A DNA stretch of 64,000 bases, taken from contig CAVYTB010000013.1 in the NCBI GenBank assembly GCA_963771295.1, positions 868,001-932,000 on the forward strand. Direction: 5' to 3'. The notes beneath the pieces were generated by a model. That model saw only the letters and a program-made list of their open reading frames with translations, ran no database searches and had not been told where the DNA came from. Of the stretch, positions 48,472-56,133 are shown one piece after another. The DNA comes from Acidiferrum sp963771295 (GTDB lineage: Bacteria > Acidobacteriota > Terriglobia > Acidiferrales > UBA7541). A program made the position numbers and the translations under genes. Position 1 is the first letter of the stretch. The number at the start of each line of letters is the position of its first letter.

Positions 48472-49907
48472 CAACGCGCATTGGCCTCGGATGGAATTTG
48501 TCTCGGTGAAAGCTTGTTTAACAACTTCTCGCACAAACCGTCGAAACTGCCGTTAGACATGATCAGGAAAATGTCGCCGGGCTTGGCCTCGCTAGCAAGA
48601 AGATCGGCGATGGCATTCACGTTGGGCAAAACACGGGCATCCTTGCCGTAAGAGCGCACGGCGGCGGCCACGGCTTCCGGGTCGAGGCGATGCGCATCAT
48701 CCAGCAGCGCGGCCCGATGGACGCCATCCAGAACCACGCGATCCGCAAGCGCCAGGGCTTCCGGTAATGCATCCTGGAAAACTTTGCGGCGCATGGAGTT
48801 AGAGCGTGGCTCGAGAACGGCCCACAGCCGACGGCCCAGCCAGCGCAGGCGTGCCGCCTCAATCGTGGCGCGAATCGCCGTGGGATGGTGCGCAAAATCG
48901 TCGACCACCAGCACGCCGTCGACTTCTCCCTTCACATCCATTCGACGCTTCACGCTGCGGAACGTCGCCAGCGCTTCCTGTATTCCCGGGAACGCGATGC
49001 CCCGGCCCTGCGCCACGATGATCGCGGCGATGGCATTCAAAACATTGTGGTTCCCGGTGGCCGCAAGACGAAATTCCGCGAATGCCTCGCCTTTATAGTT
49101 CAAGAGAAACTTCATGCCGTCGCCATCGGGCTGCACGTTGGTGGCAAACCAGTCGTTCGTGGCGTCGAAGCCGTAGCGAATCACCGGGCAAAAGGCCTTC
49201 TCTGTTGCATTGTGCAGCGCTTCGCCGGCGCCGGCATCACCCCAGACGACCACACGGCCGCGCCGCGGAACCAGGTTCACCAATCGACGAAACGCCTGTT
49301 GATAAGTCCCAAAATCCGTGTAGATGTCGGCATGATCGAATTCCAGTGAAGTGATGATCAGGTCGTCGGGCTGGTAATGGAAGAACTTCGCGGCTTTATC
49401 CCAATAGGAGGAGTCGTATTCGTCGCCTTCCAAGATGAAATCCTCGCCGCCGCCGAGGCCATAACTCTTACCGAAATTTTCAGCAACGCCACCAACCAGG
49501 AAATTCGGGCGTTTTTTCGCCACCTGAAAAATCCACGCGAGCATCGCAGTCGTGGTTGTTTTCCCGTGCGTGCCGCTCACTACAATGGAGTGTTTGCCGG
49601 GAAGAAATTCTTCTTCCAGGATTTCCGGCAGCGATTTGTGAACCAGCTTGCGGTCGAGCATTTCCTCCACTTCCACATTGCCGCGAGAAATGGCGTTGCC
49701 AACCACGATCATGTCGGGGGCGGGCGTCAGATGCGCGGCGTCGAACTTGGAGTCGTACGGAATGCCGAGCGATTCGAGAAGAATGGAGGCGGGAGGATAT
49801 ACGCCGGCGTCGGAACCGGTCACGCGAAAGCCGCGTTCGCGCAGCATTCCGGCCAGCGGCGACATGGCCGAGCCGCCAATGCCAATCATGTGGATGTGCT
49901 TCATCAT
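48471..49907 (-). CDS. mpl: UDP-MurNAc:L-Ala-gamma-D-Glu-meso-DAP ligase (murein tripeptide recycling)
   Basis: A 478-residue Mur ligase. N-terminal Rossmann-like motif HMIGIGGSAMSPLAGMLRER, ATP loop VVSGTHGKTTTTAMLAWIFQ, central FILEGDEYDSSYWDKAAKFF and ITSLEFDHADIYTD, C-terminal VVDDFAHHPTAIRATIEAAR. DEYDSSYWDKAAKF is characteristic of Mpl rather than MurC. It re-attaches recycled tripeptide to UDP-MurNAc. ATG 49907 (MMKHIHMIGIGG) with AGAGG upstream is preferred to a TTG at 49937. It is flanked by an S66 LD-carboxypeptidase-like gene, which fits recycling. Confidence 0.93.
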   Translation of the reverse strand: MMKHIHMIGIGGSAMSPLAGMLRERGFRVTGSDAGVYPPASILLESLGIPYDSKFDAAHLTPAPDMIVVGNAISRGNVEVEEMLDRKLVHKSLPEILEEEFLPGKHSIVVSGTHGKTTTTAMLAWIFQVAKKRPNFLVGGVAENFGKSYGLGGGEDFILEGDEYDSSYWDKAAKFFHYQPDDLIITSLEFDHADIYTDFGTYQQAFRRLVNLVPRRGRVVVWGDAGAGEALHNATEKAFCPVIRYGFDATNDWFATNVQPDGDGMKFLLNYKGEAFAEFRLAATGNHNVLNAIAAIIVAQGRGIAFPGIQEALATFRSVKRRMDVKGEVDGVLVVDDFAHHPTAIRATIEAARLRWLGRRLWAVLEPRSNSMRRKVFQDALPEALALADRVVLDGVHRAALLDDAHRLDPEAVAAAVRSYGKDARVLPNVNAIADLLASEAKPGDIFLIMSNGSFDGLCEKLLNKLSPRQIPSEANAR

Positions 49908-49926
49908 GCCCTGTGCCTCTTCTAGT

Positions 49927-50874
49927 TTAAGGGACAACCGCCGGTTCGAGAAATTCCAACGTGCCTTCGCCCTGCGCGCGCAGCCGAACGCGAATGCCGA
50001 GCGGCAACGTCAGCATGGGCCGTTTGCTGTGGCCCACCGGAGCGCCGTAGATCACCGGCAACCCCAATGGCGAAAGTATGCGCGAGCAGACGTCGCGAGT
50101 CGTGGGGCTGCCCGGCGCAGGCGCGTCTCCATCGGGGAATTCGCCGAGGACGATAGCTTTGACGCCATTGAATTTGCCGGCTTGCATCAAGTGCAGCAAA
50201 GCGCGGTCCACTTGATAAGGCTTCATGCCGCGATCTTCGAGGACCAGAATCGCGCCGGTGGTGTCCAGTTCCCAAGGCGTTCCCAGAGACGTTTGCAGAA
50301 TGGTCAAGCAGCCGCCCAGTAGACGGCCTTCGGCTTCGCCGACGACCAGCGATTGCCCGCGCAGTGGAACGCTCCAACCCGTGGCGGTATTCGAGACGGC
50401 CTGCAGGAAAGAGTGCTCGTCATATCCGTAGGCGTCGTCGGCTCCGTGATTGAAACCCGCTGCAGCCATGGGGCCTTGGAACGTAACCCAGGCGGCCTTT
50501 TGCCAAAGATAAATCTGCAGAGAAGTAAGGTCGCTGAAGCCGATGATGCATTTCGGCTCCTTAAGTTCCGCGGAAAAATCGGAGCCGAGCAGATAGCTTG
50601 CGCCGTAGCCTCCGCGCGTGGCCACCAGACCGCGAATTGCGCTGTCTTTCAGAGCGCTAAGGAATCCTTCGAGGCGCGTTTGCAACGAGCCGGCGAAGTA
50701 ACCTTCGGGCGTGGACATGGGCGCGGGAGAAAACTCGAAGCCCAGGCGGCGCAGTTCGGCAATGCCCGTCAGAATTTCCTGGTGGTCCGCGGGAGAGGCC
50801 GGGGCGAAGACAGCAATCTTCGAGCCCTTGGTTAGGGCCTTTGGCTTGCGCGGGATTGTTGTGGAGTCACTCAT
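49927..50874 (-). CDS. S66-family LD-carboxypeptidase / MccF-like peptidase
   Basis: A 315-residue protein. Family landmarks: GSKIAVFAPASPADHQEILT, RGLVATRGGYGASYLLGSDF, KCIIGFSDLTSLQIYLWQKA (Ser nucleophile in GFSD), GRLLGGCLTILQTSLGTPWE, ILVLEDRGMKPYQVDRALLH (catalytic Glu) and YGAPVGHSKRPMLTLPLGIR (catalytic His). S66 enzymes trim the murein tetrapeptide L,D-bond or inactivate microcin C-like peptides. Directly upstream of mpl (19-base gap), so a murein-recycling LdcA role is favoured. Confidence 0.92.
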   Translation of the reverse strand: MSDSTTIPRKPKALTKGSKIAVFAPASPADHQEILTGIAELRRLGFEFSPAPMSTPEGYFAGSLQTRLEGFLSALKDSAIRGLVATRGGYGASYLLGSDFSAELKEPKCIIGFSDLTSLQIYLWQKAAWVTFQGPMAAAGFNHGADDAYGYDEHSFLQAVSNTATGWSVPLRGQSLVVGEAEGRLLGGCLTILQTSLGTPWELDTTGAILVLEDRGMKPYQVDRALLHLMQAGKFNGVKAIVLGEFPDGDAPAPGSPTTRDVCSRILSPLGLPVIYGAPVGHSKRPMLTLPLGIRVRLRAQGEGTLEFLEPAVVP

Positions 50875-50924
50875 TTGCTACAAATGCGGCACAGCTGAAC
50901 TCGCTCCAGAAAGAACCCTCATTT

Positions 50925-51016
50925 TTGTCATTCCGAACGGAGTCTGCGGACTGAGGAATCTGCCTTTCCCTTGGCATCTAGCGCAAAGCAGATCCCTCGC
51001 TCCGCTCGGGATGACA
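50925..51016. repeat. imperfect inverted repeat element (GTCATTCCGA...TCGGGATGAC)
   Basis: The left arm TTGTCATTCCGAACGGAG...GAGGAATCTGC (50925-50963) pairs with the right arm GCAGATCCCTCGCTCCGCTC GGGATGACAA (50988-51016). The left arm has a few extra bases and the loop is about 24 bases. Single arms occur at 11521, 22647 and 45144. No transposase inside; a MITE/REP-like non-coding element. Confidence 0.65.
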
Positions 51017-51096
51017 ACTAATTATGTTTTCCCGCAAGCTGTGAAGCCGTGCCCTGACGAAATACCACGGTATTCGCAGATTCCAAAGCCCCAGGG

Positions 51097-51123
51097 ACCG
51101 ATCTAAAGATCCGCCACCACAAA
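51097..51123. repeat. short palindromic repeat (class B)
   Basis: ACCGATCTAAAGATCCGCCA then CCACAAA; GATCTAAAGATC is a perfect 4-base stem around TAAA. Downstream of the PfkB gene stop. Confidence 0.55.
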
Positions 51124-51147
51124 GCCTTCAGGGAAAGTTTACGAGGT

Positions 51148-52056
51148 TTAGAGTTTGAATTGCGTCAGTTTTGCGAAGTGCCGTGCCCTGCCGTGTATCT
51201 CGGTTTTTTTTAGCTTCAGCAAGCGGTCCAGGCCGAATTGCTCCACGGCAAAACTGCCAAGCACCGAGCCATACACCATGGCGCGACGCAGGAAAGCGTC
51301 ACTCTTGTTGCCTACGCTGGCGAGGTAGCCCATGAATCCTCCGGCAAAGGAGTCGCCTGCCCCGGTGGGATCGTGAGGCTCTTCCAAGGGAAACGCGGGG
51401 ACGCAGAAGATGCCGTTCTTGTCGACCAACATGGCTCCGTACTCGCCGCGCTTCACCACCAGGGTTGATGGACCCATCTTGAAGATGTGCTTGGCAGCGA
51501 GCAAGAGGTTGTGTTCGCTGGAAAGTTCTCGAGTCTCGGTGTCGTTGATCATCAGGATGTCAACGTGTTTCAGGGTTTCTCGCAATTCGGCGTTGGTACG
51601 CTCAATCCAGTAGTTCATGGTGTCCATCGCCGCGATCTTGGGCTTGACCTTCACCTGGTGCAGAACGTCGCGCTGCAGATCCGGTGCGATGTTGGCCAAA
51701 AAGACGTATTTCGCGTTGCGGTATTTTTCCGGCAGTCGGGGCTTAAATTCGGCGAAGCAGTTCAACTCCGTGGCAAGCGTCACGCGTTCGTTCAGGTTTT
51801 GCGAGTAGCGCCCTGACCAGAAAAAGGTCTTGCCGGTGGCACGCTCCAGTCCTTCGATGTCGATAGGCCGGCCCTTGAACACCGCGGCATCTTCCTTGCT
51901 GAAATCGTCACCGACGACAGCGACAAGATGTACCGGCGTGAAAAAACTGGCTGCAACCGCGAAATAGGTGGCGGCGCCGCCGACCGCGCGTTCCACTTTA
52001 CCGTACGGGCTTTCCAGGCAATCGAATGCAACGGAACCAACGACGAGTAAGGACAC
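51148..52056 (-). CDS. PfkB-family sugar/nucleoside kinase
   Basis: A 302-residue ribokinase-fold enzyme. PfkB signature 2 is EEPHDPTGAGDSFAGGFMGY with the catalytic Asp. The N-terminal substrate region is ESPYGKVERAVGGAATYFAV, and PfkB signature 1 resembles VGGAATYFAVAASFF. Start GTG 52056 with TAGGAGAAG upstream. It lies 9 bases after mtnP, so a nucleoside or methylthioribose-related substrate (adenosine-kinase-like) is plausible; this is inference from context. Complete length. Confidence 0.88.
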   Translation of the reverse strand: MSLLVVGSVAFDCLESPYGKVERAVGGAATYFAVAASFFTPVHLVAVVGDDFSKEDAAVFKGRPIDIEGLERATGKTFFWSGRYSQNLNERVTLATELNCFAEFKPRLPEKYRNAKYVFLANIAPDLQRDVLHQVKVKPKIAAMDTMNYWIERTNAELRETLKHVDILMINDTETRELSSEHNLLLAAKHIFKMGPSTLVVKRGEYGAMLVDKNGIFCVPAFPLEEPHDPTGAGDSFAGGFMGYLASVGNKSDAFLRRAMVYGSVLGSFAVEQFGLDRLLKLKKTEIHGRARHFAKLTQFKL

Positions 52057-52065
52057 GTTCTTCTC

Positions 52066-52974
52066 CTAGGACAGATATTTGGCGAGTATGGCGCTCAGAT
52101 TCTTCTTGGTCTTTGCAGGAACAACTTTTGGATCGGTGATGATGGCATGTTTCAGGGCCGAACCGCATTTGCAGGCGCGATCCGGCGAAAGCGCTTTCAC
52201 GGCCGCCCGAACCACGTTCTGGGCGTTGGTGGCATTCTGCGTCAGCGTCGCAATGATCTGCGCAACCGTAACGGAGTCATGCTGTGGATGCCAGCAATCG
52301 TAGTCGGTAATCATGGCAATCGTGGCGTAACAAATCTCCGCTTCCCGCGCCAGTTTCGCCTCGGTGACATTGGTCATGCCGATCAAATCCCAATTGTTGG
52401 CGCGGTGAAAATTCGCTTCGGCCAGCGTAGAGAATTGCGGGCCCTCCATGCACACATACGTGCCTTTGCGATGAACGGGAACTCCGGCGGACACGCAGGC
52501 ATCGGCCAGCGTGGAGGAAAGTTGAGGGCAGGTGGGCTTGCCAAACGTGACGTGCGCGACGACGCCGTTGCCAAAAAACGTTGAATGGCGGCCCTTGGTG
52601 CGGTCCACAAACTGGTCGACAACTAGAAATTCCCCAGGACGCAAATCTTCCTTCAGCGACCCTACCGCGCTGACGGAAATGATGCGTTGCACGCCGAGCA
52701 ACTTCATCGCGTAAATGTTGGCGCGGAAATTCAGTTCGCTAGGCATGAAGCGATGGCCGCGTCCGTGGCGTGCCAGAAAAGCTACGCGCTTCCCTTCCAA
52801 GGTGCCAACGATCAGGGCGTCGGACGGATCGCCAAATGGTGTTTTCACGCGAACCTCGCGCGTGCCGGTCAGTCCGCTCATGGAATAAAGCCCGCTGCCG
52901 CCAATTACGCCGACTTCCGCAACGGGTTCTTTCCCCTGCGCACTCTTCCCTGCCGACTTTTTCACTTTCGCCAT
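52066..52974 (-). CDS. mtnP: 5'-methylthioadenosine phosphorylase
   Basis: A 302-residue phosphorylase. Phosphate and purine-site motifs: VGVIGGSGLYSMSGL, VAFLARHGRGHRFMPSELNF, RANIYAMKLLGVQRIISVSA, VCMEGPQFSTLAEANFHRAN and IGMTNVTEAKLAREAEICYA. It splits methylthioadenosine to adenine and methylthioribose-1-phosphate. The basic N-terminus (MAKVKKSAGKSAQGK) is an extension of about 15 residues. Followed by the PfkB kinase (9-base gap) and preceded by an MBL hydrolase (18 bases), apparently one operon. Confidence 0.94.
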   Translation of the reverse strand: MAKVKKSAGKSAQGKEPVAEVGVIGGSGLYSMSGLTGTREVRVKTPFGDPSDALIVGTLEGKRVAFLARHGRGHRFMPSELNFRANIYAMKLLGVQRIISVSAVGSLKEDLRPGEFLVVDQFVDRTKGRHSTFFGNGVVAHVTFGKPTCPQLSSTLADACVSAGVPVHRKGTYVCMEGPQFSTLAEANFHRANNWDLIGMTNVTEAKLAREAEICYATIAMITDYDCWHPQHDSVTVAQIIATLTQNATNAQNVVRAAVKALSPDRACKCGSALKHAIITDPKVVPAKTKKNLSAILAKYLS

Positions 52975-52992
52975 TCACATTTCTCCTGGGAA

Positions 52993-53835
52993 TTACCGGT
53001 TCAGGTCCACCGGCTCGATTTCAATTTTCCCGTCGCGGTCGTGGAGCGTCGCCGCTTCAATATCGGGGTCGTGTGCAAATACTACCATCCAGCCCTCGCT
53101 GATAAATCGCGGAAGCCACTTGCGCTTGGTCTCCAGCGTCCCCATCGGATACAGGTCGTAAGCCATGATCCAAGGCAACGGAATATGGTGACGTGTTGGC
53201 AGCAAATCCGCAACAAACGCGAGGGACTTTCCGCCGCCATTTAGAAGGACGGCATGGATACTGGCATTATGGCCCGGAATGCGGGCTACGGAGATGCCCG
53301 GAAGAATTTCCGCGTCGCCATCCACCAGATTCCACTGGCCCGCGTCGGTGATGGGTTGATAGTTGTCGGGGAGATAGCTGGCGCGATCGCGTTCGGAGGG
53401 AGCGAGGGCATGCTCCAGTTCTGATTTCTGCACCACGTAACGCGCGTTGCGGAAGGTTGGCACGGCGCGGTCTCCGACGATACGCGTGTTGCCGCCGGCG
53501 TGATCGAAATGCAAATGCGTGTTGACGACCAGATCGACGTCGTCCGGCTCTACTCCGGCGCGGTGCAGCGAGTCGACAAGCGGGTCGCCGTCCTGCACCT
53601 TGTAGATAGCGCGTTGCTTGGCGTCCCACTTGGTGCCATTGCCCGTTTCGATCAGGAGTGTTTTGTTGTGCGCGCGTACCAGCAACGAATTCGCGCGCAT
53701 GCGGATGCGATTCCGTTCGTCGGGTGGAGATCTCTTCTCCCACAGAACTTTTGGCACCACGCCAAACATCGCGCCGCCATCCAGGCCGAACGCGCCACCG
53801 TCGAGAAAACGGATTTCGATGTCTCCCAGGTGCAT
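52993..53835 (-). CDS. metallo-beta-lactamase-fold hydrolase
   Basis: A 280-residue MBL-fold protein with the zinc motif VVNTHLHFDHAGGNTRIVGD (HxHxDH, about residues 105-125), then ARIPGHNASIHAVLLNGGGK and a late His in VVFAHDPDIEAATL. It resembles quorum-quenching lactonase and AidC-like hydrolases, but the substrate is not evident. The start MHLGDIEIRFLDGGAFGLDG is typical. Sits between meaB and mtnP, all on the minus strand with very short gaps. Confidence 0.9.
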   Translation of the reverse strand: MHLGDIEIRFLDGGAFGLDGGAMFGVVPKVLWEKRSPPDERNRIRMRANSLLVRAHNKTLLIETGNGTKWDAKQRAIYKVQDGDPLVDSLHRAGVEPDDVDLVVNTHLHFDHAGGNTRIVGDRAVPTFRNARYVVQKSELEHALAPSERDRASYLPDNYQPITDAGQWNLVDGDAEILPGISVARIPGHNASIHAVLLNGGGKSLAFVADLLPTRHHIPLPWIMAYDLYPMGTLETKRKWLPRFISEGWMVVFAHDPDIEAATLHDRDGKIEIEPVDLNR

Positions 53836-53841
53836 GTGCGT

Positions 53842-54795
53842 TTACAAACCCGAGCCTTTCAGGATTTCCGACACGGCCGTGAAAGGATCGATCTTGCGGT
53901 CGGCTACGGCGGCGGCCAGTTCGCGCAGCTTTGCTTCCCCGGCTTTGCCGCCCAACACGCGCTGCAGAAGGCGCGATTCCAATAATTCGATCAAGCGGTT
54001 TTGCCAGTGCTCAACGTGCTTCTTGCGGCGCTGTCCGCTGGACTGAAAATGCTGGCTGAATTTGGCGACGCATTGCGCCAGTTCGTGAATGCCTTTGTTT
54101 TCCGTCGCGGCCGTGCGGATCACGGGAGGGTGCCAGCCATCGCGCGGCATCACCAACGAAAGCATAGCGTGGAGCTGCTCTTCCAAGCGGTCGGCGCCTT
54201 CGCGGTCGGCTTTATTGAGCACGAAGATGTCGCCGATTTCCATCAGACCGGCTTTCATGTTTTGAATGTCGTCGCCAAGTCCGGGAACCAGAACCACGAG
54301 GACGCAATCGGCAAGACGCACGATGTCGATTTCATCCTGGCCAACGCCGACGGTTTCGATCAGCACTTGGCGTTTGCCCGCCGCATCGAGCAGCAGCGCC
54401 ACTTCGGCCGTAGCGCGCGCCAGCCCGCCCAGAAAACCGCGCGTGGCCATCGAGCGGATGAAGATGCCAGCGTCCGTGGCATGGCTCTGCATGCGGATGC
54501 GGTCACCCAGAATCGCGCCGCCAGAGTACGGGCTGGTTGGGTCGACCGCGATGACTCCAACCGGTTCGTCGCGCTTGCGATGATACGCGGCCAGGCGATC
54601 CACCAGTGTGCTCTTGCCCGTGCCCGGCGCGCCGGTGATGCCGGTGAGATACGCCTGTCCGGTGTACGGGAACAGGATACGCAGCAACTCTTCCGCGTCA
54701 GGATCGTGATTTTCGATTGCGGAAATGGCGCGAGAGATGGCGCGAACGTCGCCGTTGCGCACTTTGTCGGCCCACTCGCCGATGGCAGAGCTCAT
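53842..54795 (-). CDS. meaB: methylmalonyl-CoA mutase-associated GTPase MeaB
   Basis: A 317-residue G3E GTPase. Walker A LTGITGAPGTGKSTLVDRLA, switch region GVIAVDPTSPYSGGAILGDR and IRMQSHATDAGIFIRSMATR, VLIETVGVGQDEIDIVRLAD (G3) and FVLNKADREGADRLEEQLHA (G4). It protects and reactivates B12-dependent acyl-CoA mutases. No mutase subunit is in the window. The acyl-CoA dehydrogenase gene lies 51 bases upstream, consistent with branched-chain acyl-CoA breakdown. Confidence 0.95.
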   Translation of the reverse strand: MSSAIGEWADKVRNGDVRAISRAISAIENHDPDAEELLRILFPYTGQAYLTGITGAPGTGKSTLVDRLAAYHRKRDEPVGVIAVDPTSPYSGGAILGDRIRMQSHATDAGIFIRSMATRGFLGGLARATAEVALLLDAAGKRQVLIETVGVGQDEIDIVRLADCVLVVLVPGLGDDIQNMKAGLMEIGDIFVLNKADREGADRLEEQLHAMLSLVMPRDGWHPPVIRTAATENKGIHELAQCVAKFSQHFQSSGQRRKKHVEHWQNRLIELLESRLLQRVLGGKAGEAKLRELAAAVADRKIDPFTAVSEILKGSGL

Positions 54796-54846
54796 TGTGA
54801 GGTGAATCCTTGAGAACGAAGAGAATCGCGCAGGAGCATCTTTCTA

Positions 54847-55995
54847 TTATTTCTTGCCGAGGAGCTGGCGGGCAATAACCAGTTTTTGGATTTCGCTGGT
54901 GCCCTCGCCGATAGTGCAGAGCTTTACGTCGCGATAATACTTTTCCGCGGGATAGTCTTTGATGAAGCCGTAGCCGCCATGGATCTGCACGCATTCGTTG
55001 GCCACGCGAACGGCGACCTCGCTGGCGAACAGCTTGGCCATGCTGGACTCGCGCGTGAACCGTACGTTTTGTTGGTCGGCAAGCCAGGCGGCCTGGTAAA
55101 CCAAGAGGCGGGCGGCTTCGACCTGCGTGGCCATGTCCGCTAGTTTGAACTGGATGGCCTGGAACTCGCTAATGGGCTGGCCGAATTGCTTGCGCTGCTT
55201 GGCGTATTTGGTGGCGGCTTCCAGAGCGCCCTGCGCCATGCCCAGCGCGAGGGCGGCAATCGAGATGCGTCCGCCATCCAGAATTTTCAAGCTGCTGATA
55301 AATCCTTCACCTTCTGGGCCAAGAAGATTTTCGGCGGGCACGCGGCAATCCGAGAAAATCACTTCGGAAGTGTCGCTGGCGCGCATGCCCAGCTTATTTT
55401 CCTTTTTTCCGGGCTTGAATCCGGGCATGCCCTTTTCCAGGATGAAGGCGCTGATGCCGTGGGAGTCTTTGGATTTGTCGGTGACCGCCATGGCCACGCA
55501 GATGTCGGCGAAATGGCCGTTGGTGGTAAAGGTCTTCGCGCCGCTCAGCACCCAGTGATTGCCATCGCGCACGGCGGTGGTGCGTGTGCCGCCTGCATCG
55601 GAGCCGGCTTCGGGCTCGGTGAGCGACCACGCGCCGAGTTTTTGGCCATGAGCCAGCGGGACGAGATATTTGCGCTTCTGCTCCTCGGTAGAGAACTTGT
55701 AGATGTGGTTGGTGCAGAGCGAATTGTGAGCCGCAACGGTCAATCCGATGGAGCCATCGACGCGCGAAAGCTCTTCGATCACCGTGGCATATTCGATGTA
55801 GCCAAGGCCAGCGCCGCCGTATTCCTCGGGAAAAATGACGCCCAGCAGGCCCATTTCGCCGAGTTTGGGAAGCAGCTCCAGCGGGAAATGAGACACCTCG
55901 TCCCACTCCATGACGTGAGGAGCGATTTCGCCCTCGGCAAATTCGCGAACACTTTTGCGCAGGTGGTTTTGTTCGTCGGTAAACGTGAAATCCAC
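54847..55995 (-). CDS. acyl-CoA dehydrogenase
   Basis: A 382-residue flavoenzyme. GTG start: MDFTFTDEQNHLRKSVREFA. Family motifs: LGVIFPEEYGGAGLGYIEYA, GAWSLTEPEAGSDAGGTRTT, WVLSGAKTFTTNGHFADICV, the FAD end motif QIHGGYGFIKDYPAEKYYRD and LCTIGEGTSEIQKLVIARQL. The catalytic Glu is expected in 'IGEGTSE' or at the butyryl position; I cannot decide the chain-length class by eye. AGGCGAGG precedes the GTG. First gene of the meaB-MBL-mtnP-PfkB run. Confidence 0.95.
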   Translation of the reverse strand: MDFTFTDEQNHLRKSVREFAEGEIAPHVMEWDEVSHFPLELLPKLGEMGLLGVIFPEEYGGAGLGYIEYATVIEELSRVDGSIGLTVAAHNSLCTNHIYKFSTEEQKRKYLVPLAHGQKLGAWSLTEPEAGSDAGGTRTTAVRDGNHWVLSGAKTFTTNGHFADICVAMAVTDKSKDSHGISAFILEKGMPGFKPGKKENKLGMRASDTSEVIFSDCRVPAENLLGPEGEGFISSLKILDGGRISIAALALGMAQGALEAATKYAKQRKQFGQPISEFQAIQFKLADMATQVEAARLLVYQAAWLADQQNVRFTRESSMAKLFASEVAVRVANECVQIHGGYGFIKDYPAEKYYRDVKLCTIGEGTSEIQKLVIARQLLGKK

Positions 55996-56091
55996 GCGAG
56001 CCTCGCCTGAAAGTAAATTGAAGACCCATTCAAAGTTTAACTTATGTTGAGTTTGCGTGCATCCCAGGCGCTAAGCCCAATGCTCAGGTTA

Positions 56092-56122
56092 GCGGACCGC
56101 CTCCGGAGGCGGTCCCTACACA
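56092..56122. repeat. short palindromic repeat (class C)
   Basis: GCGGACCGCCTCCGGAGGCG then GTCCCTACACA; GGACCGCCTCCGGAGGCGGTCC is a perfect 22-base palindrome, the strongest of the class. Between the acyl-CoA dehydrogenase and the M2 peptidase stop. Confidence 0.65.
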
Positions 56123-56133
56123 AGCGTGAGGAC

